DNA of 8,082 bases from an uncultured Butyrivibrio sp. Its GTDB lineage: Bacteria; Bacillota; Clostridia; Lachnospirales; Lachnospiraceae. This document shows, in pieces, positions 1 to 6,802 of the stretch (the first letter of the stretch is position 1; the number at the start of each line of letters is the position of its first letter). The notes beneath the pieces are model-generated. The model searched no databases, was not told the DNA's origin, and saw nothing but the letters and a program-made list of their open reading frames with translations. The position numbers were made by a program, and so were the translations under genes. The stretch is taken from NCBI GenBank assembly GCA_910577605.1, contig CAJTON010000001.1, positions 28,171 through 36,252 of the forward strand. Reading direction: 5' to 3'.

Positions 1-2870
1 AGGGCTTTTCGACTTTGCTTGCTGATGCCTCGCCCACGTGCTCACCGCAGCTTCTGCGTCTGTCTGACGGCAGAATGCTGATGACATTTATGGGAAGTAT
101 ATCTGGTATATCTGGAGACGAGACATATCCGTATTACTCCATTTATGACGGTCATGCGTGGGGGATGCCTAAATTGGTGGACGGAACGCAGCCCTCAAGA
201 GACGTAAGAGCCGTTGAATATAAGGAATATGTGTATTTTACATATGTGAGAGAAGACGGGACTATGAAGATAGCTACATACGATAAAGATGAAGCCAGAA
301 TTATTGCCGATGTAGAAGCCCCCATGATTGACTTTTTCCTTCGCGGGAGCGGGGACTATGCAGCTGCCGTCCTTACAGACTATGAATATATGGGTAGTTG
401 TAGCGATTTGTTTTTTTTTGCATGTAAAGGGGATGCCGGTGCTACGAAGCTGTTATTTATTCATATTGATAATAACGGGAGAGTTGATGTTTCGAGCGTA
501 AATGAGAGGACATGTACAGATTATATGGGAAAGCTCGGTATTGCGGAAGCAGACGGAGATATACTGCTTACAGGCATAGACACGGAGGCGGGAGAAACAA
601 GGCTGAAAACGTTAAATCTCAGTAAGCTTACTTATGGAATGGAAAATGTTATAAATGTAAAGCCGGATATTTCGGTTATTCCCGCATTGGACGGAAGCGG
701 GAAAGAATTTCCGTATAAGCTGGTCTGCGAGGGAGAGGACCGGTATCTTCTGTGGCTTGACAGCAACAAGGCGAATGGTAATTCGGCGGATCTATACGGA
801 GCCGCATGGATCGGGGAGGAGCAGAAATGGGGAACTCCGGTGAACCTGACGGGAGCTTTAGAAACAGACTGCAGATTAGATTCCTTTTCTTTTGCGCCGC
901 TTAATGGTGAAACGTATATGGCTGCGGCATATGACGCAAACGGAAAGGCATTGATTGAATTTGAGTTGGATATACATAAATTCAGTATTGAAAGAAACGG
1001 GGGTTCAAATAAAATAACGTCGGTTGATTATAACTGCGACGGCTGCGGAAAGCGTAAACGTGTTGAGTATAAAGAAAATCCCGGGGCTTCCGGTACGGTA
1101 ATGATACGTAAATTCGAGGGTTTTGGTCCGGAGGCTGTAATTCCCGGAAAGATCGACGGTAAAACCGTCACGGCAGTATATGAGTTTGGAGAGGACCGGG
1201 AGACCGTAAAAATCACGATACCGGAAACTGTTACCGATATATACGGCGGCGCGTTTTCTTCGCTGCCTGCTCTTAAGGAGGTGCGTTTTGACGGTCTGAG
1301 CGGCAGCTTTGTGAACATAGGACCCAACGCGTTTCCCGACAGCTTGGAGAAAATATATTTTCCCGCGGGAATTACCGATTCGGATGTTAAAACGGCGATG
1401 ACGCTGTCGTGTTTCCCCGACGGAGTAAAACTGTATTCAGGGGACGTACCCTTGCCGCATGATTTTTCTAGGTACGATACAGAAAATGGCAAACATTGGC
1501 TTATATGCGCCGCGTGCGGCGAAATAAAGCAGGGCAGCACCGAGGACTGCGCCGGTACGGGCGAATATGTTGGAGTGAGCGATACGCATCATCGTCGTAT
1601 ATGCAAATGCGGTCTTTTGATAGATACCCTGCATGAGTGGAACAATGGTGAAATAATGCGTCCCGCCACCGAAACTGAGGACGGAGAGCTTCTGCTTACC
1701 TGTACGCTATGCGGTCATAAATCGACTAAAGCGATTCCCGCGACGGGACATACCCATAGGTGGGGGGACTGGAAAATAACGCTGGATCCCACGGCGACGG
1801 CTGAGGGTACGGCGGAGCGAATATGCGAGAGTAATGCCGCGCATAAGGATATCATTGCTTTGCCTGAACTGACGGATAACGAAGTATGGACGGCGGGAAA
1901 AAGGGTCGAGCCTACAGAGGAGAAGAACGGCTCGCAGGAGTATACGAGTATTTACGGAAAAGTAACCGTTGTTCTTCCTAAGAAGGACTCGAAGCCGGAG
2001 CCTCCCACGGAGCCTGAGAAGCCGACGGACCCTGAGGACCCGGAAGACCCCACGGAGCCTGAGAAGCCGACGGACCCTGAGGATCCCACGAAGCCCGGAG
2101 ACGCAAATATCATTAAAAATACCAATATCGGAGTCAACGCGCCGAAGTCGGATTTTGCGACGGCGCTTGACGAGCTTATCGGAGCGGTGCTGACGGACGA
2201 AGAGCGGGAGATTGCAAAGGGCGGCGCTGAAATAAAAATAATCCTTGCCGTGGAGGATGCGGGCGCAACCGTTTCGGACGTGGACAAGGCGGCGGTAGAA
2301 GCGGCGATAAAGGAGCTTAACGGCTGTAAGCTCGGACAGTATCTTGACGTAAGTCTTATTAAGACGATCGGAGAGGAGAGCCAAAAGATTTCCCGTACAT
2401 ACTGGCCAATCAGTATTACCTTTGAGATTCCAAAAGAGCTGAGGGGCGACGGCAGGACTTATGCCGTGATCCGTGTTCATAACGGTAAAGCGGATGTGCT
2501 TAACGATACGGATTCGGTTTCCGACACTGTTACGGTTGATACGGACTTATTTTCGACCTACGCTATAGTATTTTATGACGGAGCCGCCGACACTCCGGAG
2601 CCGCCGGTAGCCACGGGCGTGAAAACGTTTGCGGGAATATGCGCGGCGTTAGGCGCCGGAGCGCTTATAATGTTTATGCTTGTTTATTTTACGACCGGCA
2701 GAAACGGATTGTCGGAAGAAAAGAAAAAAAGACTTTCCTCCTGTCTTGTCGAGTGGGGGAAAAAGGGCGGAAGGCTTCGCTTTGGCGTGGCCTTGGCACT
2801 TATTTTCCTGATTCTTTTCTTCTATTACTGTATAGGAAGGAAAACATCTGAGGATTGCAGGACAGTATAA
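1..2870 (+). CDS. Large modular membrane-anchored surface protein (5' end outside window)
   Basis: The reading frame is open from base 3 with no stop upstream. The TTG at 15 has no convincing ribosome site and no signal peptide follows, so this is the 3' part of a longer gene; residues below count from that TTG. Residues about 1-330 are beta-rich with recurring W-G-x-P turns (HAWGMP, QKWGTP), which suggests propeller-like blades. Residues about 398-450 resemble LRR-5/BspA repeats (ITIPETVTDIYGGAF, LKEVRF, SLEKIYFP). Residues about 485-625 hold repeated Cys pairs and His (CAAC at 498-501, then CKC, CTLC, ATGHTH), a pattern common in secreted clostridial proteins. A Pro/Glu/Asp linker (about 657-695) leads to a domain at about 697-856 ending in DLFSTYAIVFYD, often found near the C-terminus of such proteins. 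Two membrane segments follow (about 872-893 and 923-941), separated by a basic loop. No LPxTG motif is visible. The likely role is adhesion or binding outside the cell; the ligand is unknown. The protein family was not identified. Confidence 0.85.
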   Translation, partial: GFSTLLADASPTCSPQLLRLSDGRMLMTFMGSISGISGDETYPYYSIYDGHAWGMPKLVDGTQPSRDVRAVEYKEYVYFTYVREDGTMKIATYDKDEARIIADVEAPMIDFFLRGSGDYAAAVLTDYEYMGSCSDLFFFACKGDAGATKLLFIHIDNNGRVDVSSVNERTCTDYMGKLGIAEADGDILLTGIDTEAGETRLKTLNLSKLTYGMENVINVKPDISVIPALDGSGKEFPYKLVCEGEDRYLLWLDSNKANGNSADLYGAAWIGEEQKWGTPVNLTGALETDCRLDSFSFAPLNGETYMAAAYDANGKALIEFELDIHKFSIERNGGSNKITSVDYNCDGCGKRKRVEYKENPGASGTVMIRKFEGFGPEAVIPGKIDGKTVTAVYEFGEDRETVKITIPETVTDIYGGAFSSLPALKEVRFDGLSGSFVNIGPNAFPDSLEKIYFPAGITDSDVKTAMTLSCFPDGVKLYSGDVPLPHDFSRYDTENGKHWLICAACGEIKQGSTEDCAGTGEYVGVSDTHHRRICKCGLLIDTLHEWNNGEIMRPATETEDGELLLTCTLCGHKSTKAIPATGHTHRWGDWKITLDPTATAEGTAERICESNAAHKDIIALPELTDNEVWTAGKRVEPTEEKNGSQEYTSIYGKVTVVLPKKDSKPEPPTEPEKPTDPEDPEDPTEPEKPTDPEDPTKPGDANIIKNTNIGVNAPKSDFATALDELIGAVLTDEEREIAKGGAEIKIILAVEDAGATVSDVDKAAVEAAIKELNGCKLGQYLDVSLIKTIGEESQKISRTYWPISITFEIPKELRGDGRTYAVIRVHNGKADVLNDTDSVSDTVTVDTDLFSTYAIVFYDGAADTPEPPVATGVKTFAGICAALGAGALIMFMLVYFTTGRNGLSEEKKKRLSSCLVEWGKKGGRLRFGVALALIFLILFFYYCIGRKTSEDCRTV
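2004..2083 (+). repeat. Direct DNA repeat coding the proline-rich linker
   Basis: Two exact 35-base copies lie at 2004-2038 and 2049-2083, offset by 45 bases (15 codons), so the reading frame is kept. A fragment of a third copy (CCCACG) begins at 2085. Each copy codes PTEPEKPTDPE plus the next residue, giving a Pro/Glu/Asp-rich spacer between the Cys-rich region and the C-terminal domain. Identity at every base, including wobble positions, suggests recent duplication. Unit number may vary between strains and change spacer length without breaking the frame; that is inference. Confidence 0.9.
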
Positions 2871-2900
2871 GTATGAGGACTTTTTCATGGCAAAAACATC

Positions 2901-2929
2901 TTGACAAGAATTTTAAATAGTGTTATGTT
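2901..2929 (+). promoter_or_regulatory. Sigma-A type promoter of the pheST operon
   Basis: A perfect -35 box TTGACA lies at 2901-2906, followed by a 17-base spacer and a -10 box TATGTT at 2924-2929 (4 of 6 consensus). A TGT at 2921-2923 supplies the TGn extended -10 element, which offsets the weaker -10. Transcription would start at an A near 2935-2937, about 10 bases before stem I of the T-box. The site lies 30 bases after the stop of the surface-protein gene, and no terminator is visible between them. Confidence 0.8.
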
Positions 2930-2935
2930 GATAAA

Positions 2936-3183
2936 AAGTTTGATAAAAGCTGTGAAGGCACACAGTAGTCAGCGGAAATACTTGCAGAGAGAAGAGGCCG
3001 TCGGCTGTAAGCCTCTTTAAGTTAAGGTCCGCGGACGAATTTCATGCCGGAGCTTCGGCGTTTAAAGCGCAAGCGAGTAGATGCCGACGTTAATGTACGT
3101 TACGCATGGAGAGCCGGTTTGACTAAACCGGAATTAGGGTGGTACCGCGATTGACCTCGTCCCTTTGGGGACGGGGTTTTTTT
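2936..3183 (+). promoter_or_regulatory. T-box riboswitch, tRNA-Phe responsive
   Basis: This leader senses tRNA-Phe charging and decides whether pheS is transcribed. Stem I closes with AAGCT (2947-2951) against AGCTT (3051-3055) and GGCA (2957-2960) against TGCC (3045-3048). The specifier loop has the S-turn halves AGTA (2964-2967) and GAA (3037-3039), with specifier TTC at 3041-3043 followed by A. Above it, 2968-2976 pairs with 3028-3036 with one A-G mismatch. The top arm is AAGAGGC (2992-2998) with GCCTCTT (3011-3017). Stem II is CGGC/GCCG (3056-3059 and 3083-3086) with an inner GCAA loop. Stem III is CCGGTTT/AAACCGG (3114-3131). The T-box AGGGTGGTACCGCG is at 3136-3149. In the antiterminator AGGG pairs with CCCT (3161-3164) and GCG with CGT (3158-3160), leaving the 7-base bulge TGGTACC. 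UGGU can pair with ACCA of an uncharged tRNA with discriminator A, as in tRNA-Phe. Shifting the specifier one base gives UUU, also Phe. Confidence 0.97.
3155..3183 (+). terminator. Regulated intrinsic terminator of the T-box
   Basis: CCTCGTCCC (3155-3163) pairs with GGACGGGG (3169-3176, with G3168 closing) over nine pairs including one G-T wobble, with a TTTG loop, and is followed by seven T at 3177-3183. The 5' arm overlaps the bases needed by the antiterminator (3158-3164), so the two folds exclude each other. Charged tRNA-Phe should leave this hairpin to form and stop transcription before pheS. Confidence 0.95.
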
Positions 3184-3220
3184 GTACCGTCAGGAAGTTC
3201 TTTTGACAGATAATTTATAT

Positions 3221-3226
3221 AGGAGG
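3221..3226 (+). promoter_or_regulatory. Ribosome binding site of pheS
   Basis: Full consensus AGGAGG, 10 bases before the ATG at 3237. It lies 37 bases after the terminator T-run and outside the T-box fold, so translation is probably not directly gated by the riboswitch. Confidence 0.85.
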
Positions 3227-3236
3227 AAAAGGACAT

Positions 3237-4256
3237 ATGAAAGAGAAATTACAGGCAATCAGGGAAAAAGCCCTCGCCCGGATCGCAGAGTCCGACAGTC
3301 TTGACAAGCTCAACGAGATAAGGGTGGCGTATCTTGGCAAAAAAGGCGAGCTTACGGAGGTCTTAAAGGGCATGAAGGAGGTTTCTCCCGAAGACAGACC
3401 CAAGATAGGAGCTATGGTCAATGACGCGCGCGAGGCGATAGAGCAGAAGATAGAGGAAATCAAAAACAAGCTCGCATCTGCCGCGAGGGAGGCGAAGCTT
3501 AAAAAAGAGGTTATTGACGTAAGTCTTCCCGCCAAAAAGAATCTCGTCGGACATTCGCATCCAAACACTGTCGCGCTTGAAGAGGTGGAAAAGATTTTTA
3601 TAGGAATGGGCTACGAGGTTGTAGAAGGTCCTGACGTCGAATACGATTACTATAATTTTGAGGCTCTCAATATACCGGCGAATCATCCTGCCAAGGACGA
3701 GCAGGACACATTTTATGTAACCGATAAAATAGTGCTGAGGACGCAGACCTCGTCCACGCAGGTCCGTGAGATGGAAAAGGGCAGGCTGCCGATAAGAATG
3801 ATAGCTCCGGGACGCGTTTTCCGCTCCGACGAGGTCGATGCCACGCATTCGCCTTCGTTTCATCAGGTCGAGGGACTTGTTATAGACAAAAACATTACTT
3901 TCGCTGATCTTAAAGGAACCTTGGACGTGTTCGCAAAGCAGCTTTTCGGCTCAAAGACAAAAGTAAAGTTCAGACCGCATCACTTCCCGTTTACGGAGCC
4001 GAGCGCCGAGATGGATGTATCGTGCTTCAAATGCGGGGGCAAGGGCTGCCGTTTCTGCAAGAACTCAGGCTGGATAGAAATTCTCGGCTGCGGCATGGTT
4101 CATCCCCATGTGCTTGAGATGAGCGGTATCGATCCCGAAGAGTACACGGGCTTTGCCTTTGGTATGGGACTTGAGCGCATCGCTCTTCTTAAATACGAAA
4201 TAGACGATATGAGACTTCTTTATGAGAATGACATAAGGTTTCTGGGACAGTTTTAA
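3237..4256 (+). CDS. pheS: Phenylalanine--tRNA ligase alpha subunit
   Basis: The cytoplasmic catalytic subunit of the alpha2-beta2 enzyme that activates phenylalanine with ATP and charges tRNA-Phe (EC 6.1.1.20). Its 339 residues match the usual length in Firmicutes (about 340). The N-terminal coiled-coil tRNA-binding arm covers about residues 1-90 (GKKGELTEVLKGMKEVSPEDRP). GHSHPNT (about 105-111) opens the catalytic core. Class II motif 2 is GRVFRSDEVDATH (192-204) with the conserved Arg, and motif 3 is GFAFGMGLERIALLKY (from 305) with the ATP-contacting Arg 314. Four Cys (263, 266, 271, 274) form the CxxC-GG-GC-xxC ribbon found in many bacterial PheS, followed by GWIEILGCGMVHP. The ATG start is set by the AGGAGG upstream and the family's N-terminus. 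The T-box leader governs it, and pheT follows 119 bases later. Confidence 0.98.
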   Translation: MKEKLQAIREKALARIAESDSLDKLNEIRVAYLGKKGELTEVLKGMKEVSPEDRPKIGAMVNDAREAIEQKIEEIKNKLASAAREAKLKKEVIDVSLPAKKNLVGHSHPNTVALEEVEKIFIGMGYEVVEGPDVEYDYYNFEALNIPANHPAKDEQDTFYVTDKIVLRTQTSSTQVREMEKGRLPIRMIAPGRVFRSDEVDATHSPSFHQVEGLVIDKNITFADLKGTLDVFAKQLFGSKTKVKFRPHHFPFTEPSAEMDVSCFKCGGKGCRFCKNSGWIEILGCGMVHPHVLEMSGIDPEEYTGFAFGMGLERIALLKYEIDDMRLLYENDIRFLGQF

Positions 4257-4257
4257 G

Positions 4258-4361
4258 GAAACCCTCTGCGAGGATACCATTATGCGCTGGAAAACGGCGC
4301 AATATTAAAGAAACCCTCTGCGAGGATACCATTATGCGCTGAAAAGCAGCGCAATATTAAA
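4258..4361 (+). repeat. Two tandem 52-base hairpin-forming repeats between pheS and pheT
   Basis: Copies lie at 4258-4309 and 4310-4361 and match at 49 of 52 bases; a further GAAA at 4362 may be the start of a third. Each copy has a small hairpin CCTC-TGC-GAGG (4263-4273 and 4315-4325) and a larger one: TGCGCTG with CGGCGCA (4283-4301) in copy 1, and TGCGCTG with CAGCGCA (4335-4353) in copy 2. Both end in AATATTAAA. Two of the three differences fall in the five-base loop and the third changes a T-G pair to a T-A pair, so pairing survives. No T-run follows, so these are not ordinary terminators. I recognise no named element; it may be a REP-like dispersed repeat or an mRNA processing or stability element. 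Confidence 0.9.
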
Positions 4362-4362
4362 G

Positions 4363-4368
4363 AAAGGA
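4363..4368 (+). promoter_or_regulatory. Ribosome binding site of pheT
   Basis: AAAGGA lies 7 bases before the ATG at 4376, immediately after the second hairpin repeat. It is weaker than the AGGAGG of pheS. Folding of the adjacent repeat could affect its access; that is inference. Confidence 0.6.
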
Positions 4369-4375
4369 TTGGAAT

Positions 4376-6793
4376 ATGAATACTGCATTATCTTGGATTA
4401 AAGCATATGTGCCGGAGCTGGAATGTACGGCGCAGGAATATACGGATAAAATGACTCTGACCGGAACGAAGGTGGAGGGTTTTGAGAAGCTTGACGCCGA
4501 TCTGGACAAAATCGTTGTCGGTCAGATAAAAAAGATAGAGCGTCATCCCGACGCGGATAAGCTTGTGATATGTCAGGTGGATATAGGGACCGAAACGGTG
4601 CAGATAGTAACGGGAGCGCCGAATGTGTACGAGGGAATGAAGACTCCCGTATGCCTTGACGGAGGCAGAGTCGCCGGAGGGCACGACGGAAGCAGGACGC
4701 CGGGCGGAATAAAGATCAAGAAGGGTAAGCTAAGAGGCGTTGAATCGTGCGGAATGATGTGCTCGATAGAGGAGCTGGGTTCCTCAAAGGACTGCTATCC
4801 CGACGCTCCGGAGGACGGGATCTACGATATGGGAGCGGATGCGGTCGTGGGAGCGGACGCGATAGAGGCGCTCGGACTGCGCGACGTTGTTTTTGAATAC
4901 GAGATCACGTCCAACAGAGTCGATTGCTACAGTGTGCTGGGAATAGCCAGAGAAGCCGCCGCCACGTTTAAAAAGCCCTTTGTGCCGCCGCTTGTAAAGG
5001 CTGTGGGAAACGACGAGGACGTCAATACTATGATAGAGATAGAGGTGAGGGATGAGGAGCTTTGTCCGCGCTACTGCGCCCGCATGGTCAAAAATATAAA
5101 GCTCGCGCCCTCGCCGGAGTGGATGCAGAGAAGGCTTGCGGCAAGCGGCATAAGACCGATAAACAATATTGTTGATATAACCAATTATGTTATGGAAGAG
5201 TACGGACAGCCCATGCATGCTTATGATTACGACAAGCTTGCAGGACACCGCATCGTTGTGAGAAGGGCGGACGAAGGGGAAATTTTCCAGACGCTTGACG
5301 GGCAGGAGAGAAAGCTGGATTCCTCGGTGCTTATGATATGCGACGGCGAGAAGGCTGTCGGCATTGCCGGAATCATGGGAGGCGAAAATTCCAAGATCAC
5401 GGACGACGTAAAGACGATGCTTTTTGAGGCGGCTTGCTTTGACGGAACGAATATAAGACTTTCCGCAAAGAAAGTCGGATTAAGGACCGACGCTTCCGGC
5501 AAATTCGAGAAGGGACTTGACCCGTATAACGCCGAAGCCGCTATCAACAGGGCGTGCCAGCTTATCGAGGAGCTTGGAGCGGGAGAGGTCGTAGGCGGTC
5601 TTGCGGATGTATTTCCCAAAAAGCCCGAAAGAAGAAAACTTCCTTTTGAGCCGGATAAGTATAATAAGCTCCTTGGAACTGATATATCACGAGAGGATAT
5701 GCTTGCTTATTTTGAACAGATCGAGCTTAAATATGACAAAGCCGATAATATGATAGAGATACCCTCGTTCAGGCAGGACCTTTTGAGAAGCTGCGATATG
5801 GCTGAGGAGGTCGCGAGATTCTACGGCTACGACAGGATCCCGGTTACGCTGCCGAAGGGAGAATCTACGTTCGGAAAGCTTTCATTCAAGCTTACTGTTG
5901 AGGAGATAGCGAGAAATGTGGCTCAGTTCTGCGGTTTTTCGCAGTCGATGAACTACTCGTTTGAGAGTCCCAAAGTCTTTGAAAAGCTTCTTATCCCGCA
6001 GGATTCGCCGCTTCGTCAGACCGTGACGATACTGAATCCGCTCGGACAGGATTTCAGCATTATGAGGACGCAGACGCTCAACGGTATGCTTTCGTCGCTT
6101 GCAACGAATTTCAACCGTAAAAACAAGAATGTGCGTCTGTATGAGCTGGGAAATATCTATCTTCCGAAGAGTCTTCCGCTGACGGAGCTGCCGGACGAAA
6201 GGAGCCGCTTTACGCTCGGAATGTACGGCGACGGCGATTTCTTCTCGCTCAAAGGCGTGGTGGAGGAATTTTTGGAGAAGGCAGGTCTTTTTGAAAGAAT
6301 AGTTTACGATCCCACGGACAAAAAGCCTTATCTGCATCCGGGAAGACAGGCGGATATAGTATATGACGGTGAGAAGATCGGATTTCTCGGTGAGATTCAT
6401 CCTGAGGTCGCGGACAATTACGGCATCGGCGAGCGCGTATATTATGCGGACATAGATATGGCGAGCGTCGTTTCAAGGGCTAATTTTGACAAAAAATACA
6501 AGGAGATAGCCAGATTCCCCGCGTCAACGAGGGATATAAGCCTTGTCGCGGACAAAAACTTAATGATAGGAACGATGGAGGCTGCTATAATAAAACGTGG
6601 AGGAAAGCTTCTTGAAAGCTGTAATCTGTTCGATATATATGAAGGGGAGCAGGTTGGAGCCGACAAGAAGTCGGTAGCCTTCAGTCTTGTTTTCCGCGCT
6701 AATGACAGAACGCTTTCCGATACGGAAATTAACGAGGTCATGGATAAGATTCTTGCGGAACTCGCCGGACTGGGCGCGATGCTGAGACAGTAG
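4376..6793 (+). CDS. pheT: Phenylalanine--tRNA ligase beta subunit
   Basis: The partner of PheS: it recognises tRNA-Phe and hydrolyses mischarged Tyr-tRNA-Phe. Its 805 residues are the normal full-length bacterial form (about 800). The N-terminal WIKAYVPE precedes an EMAP-II-like tRNA-binding domain at about 46-150 (VGQIKKIERHPDADKLVICQV, split by the family's usual layout, then IKKGKLRGVESCGMMCS). The B3/B4 editing domain follows (about 210-395) with PMHAYD (His 281) and GGENS (Glu 337). These match the editing residues His261 and Glu334 of the E. coli enzyme, so proofreading is probably intact. The B5 domain is at about 423-490 (IPSFRQDLLRSCDMAEEVARFYGYDRIP), followed by the catalytic-like core and the C-terminal FDX-ACB anticodon-binding domain at about 712-805 (ARFPASTRDISL). 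No frameshift or missing domain is seen. Its TAG stop overlaps the ribosome site of the next gene. Confidence 0.98.
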   Translation: MNTALSWIKAYVPELECTAQEYTDKMTLTGTKVEGFEKLDADLDKIVVGQIKKIERHPDADKLVICQVDIGTETVQIVTGAPNVYEGMKTPVCLDGGRVAGGHDGSRTPGGIKIKKGKLRGVESCGMMCSIEELGSSKDCYPDAPEDGIYDMGADAVVGADAIEALGLRDVVFEYEITSNRVDCYSVLGIAREAAATFKKPFVPPLVKAVGNDEDVNTMIEIEVRDEELCPRYCARMVKNIKLAPSPEWMQRRLAASGIRPINNIVDITNYVMEEYGQPMHAYDYDKLAGHRIVVRRADEGEIFQTLDGQERKLDSSVLMICDGEKAVGIAGIMGGENSKITDDVKTMLFEAACFDGTNIRLSAKKVGLRTDASGKFEKGLDPYNAEAAINRACQLIEELGAGEVVGGLADVFPKKPERRKLPFEPDKYNKLLGTDISREDMLAYFEQIELKYDKADNMIEIPSFRQDLLRSCDMAEEVARFYGYDRIPVTLPKGESTFGKLSFKLTVEEIARNVAQFCGFSQSMNYSFESPKVFEKLLIPQDSPLRQTVTILNPLGQDFSIMRTQTLNGMLSSLATNFNRKNKNVRLYELGNIYLPKSLPLTELPDERSRFTLGMYGDGDFFSLKGVVEEFLEKAGLFERIVYDPTDKKPYLHPGRQADIVYDGEKIGFLGEIHPEVADNYGIGERVYYADIDMASVVSRANFDKKYKEIARFPASTRDISLVADKNLMIGTMEAAIIKRGGKLLESCNLFDIYEGEQVGADKKSVAFSLVFRANDRTLSDTEINEVMDKILAELAGLGAMLRQ

Positions 6794-6800
6794 GAAGGAA
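6792..6800 (+). promoter_or_regulatory. Ribosome binding site of the TSUP permease, overlapping the pheT stop
   Basis: AGGAAGGAA starts inside the pheT TAG stop (6791-6793) and ends 2 bases before the ATG at 6803. The AGGAAG core is better spaced at about 5 bases. The overlap suggests translational coupling to pheT and supports the ATG at 6803 as the start. Confidence 0.7.
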
Positions 6801-6802
6801 TA

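Noticed and set aside
1969..2193. 74-residue Arg-rich open frame on the + strand
   Set aside because: It is a shifted reading of the proline-linker repeat inside the surface-protein gene.
1707..2480. 257-residue minus-strand open frame rich in Arg/Leu opposite the surface-protein gene
   Set aside because: The low-complexity RLRGVFRVLRVRRLLRLRG stretch is the antisense of the proline-linker repeat; there are no recognisable domains or ribosome site.
3203..3208. Second TTGACA just before pheS, resembling a -35 box
   Set aside because: No -10 box lies at 16-18 bases; that position is occupied by the ribosome site. The nearby TTATAT is only 6 bases away.
4282..4308. Mini-ORF ATG to TAA coding eight residues (MRWKTAQY) with GAGG upstream, inside repeat copy 1
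   Set aside because: The equivalent frame in copy 2 stops after two codons and there are no Phe codons, so it does not look like a leader peptide; the bases are better explained by the hairpin.
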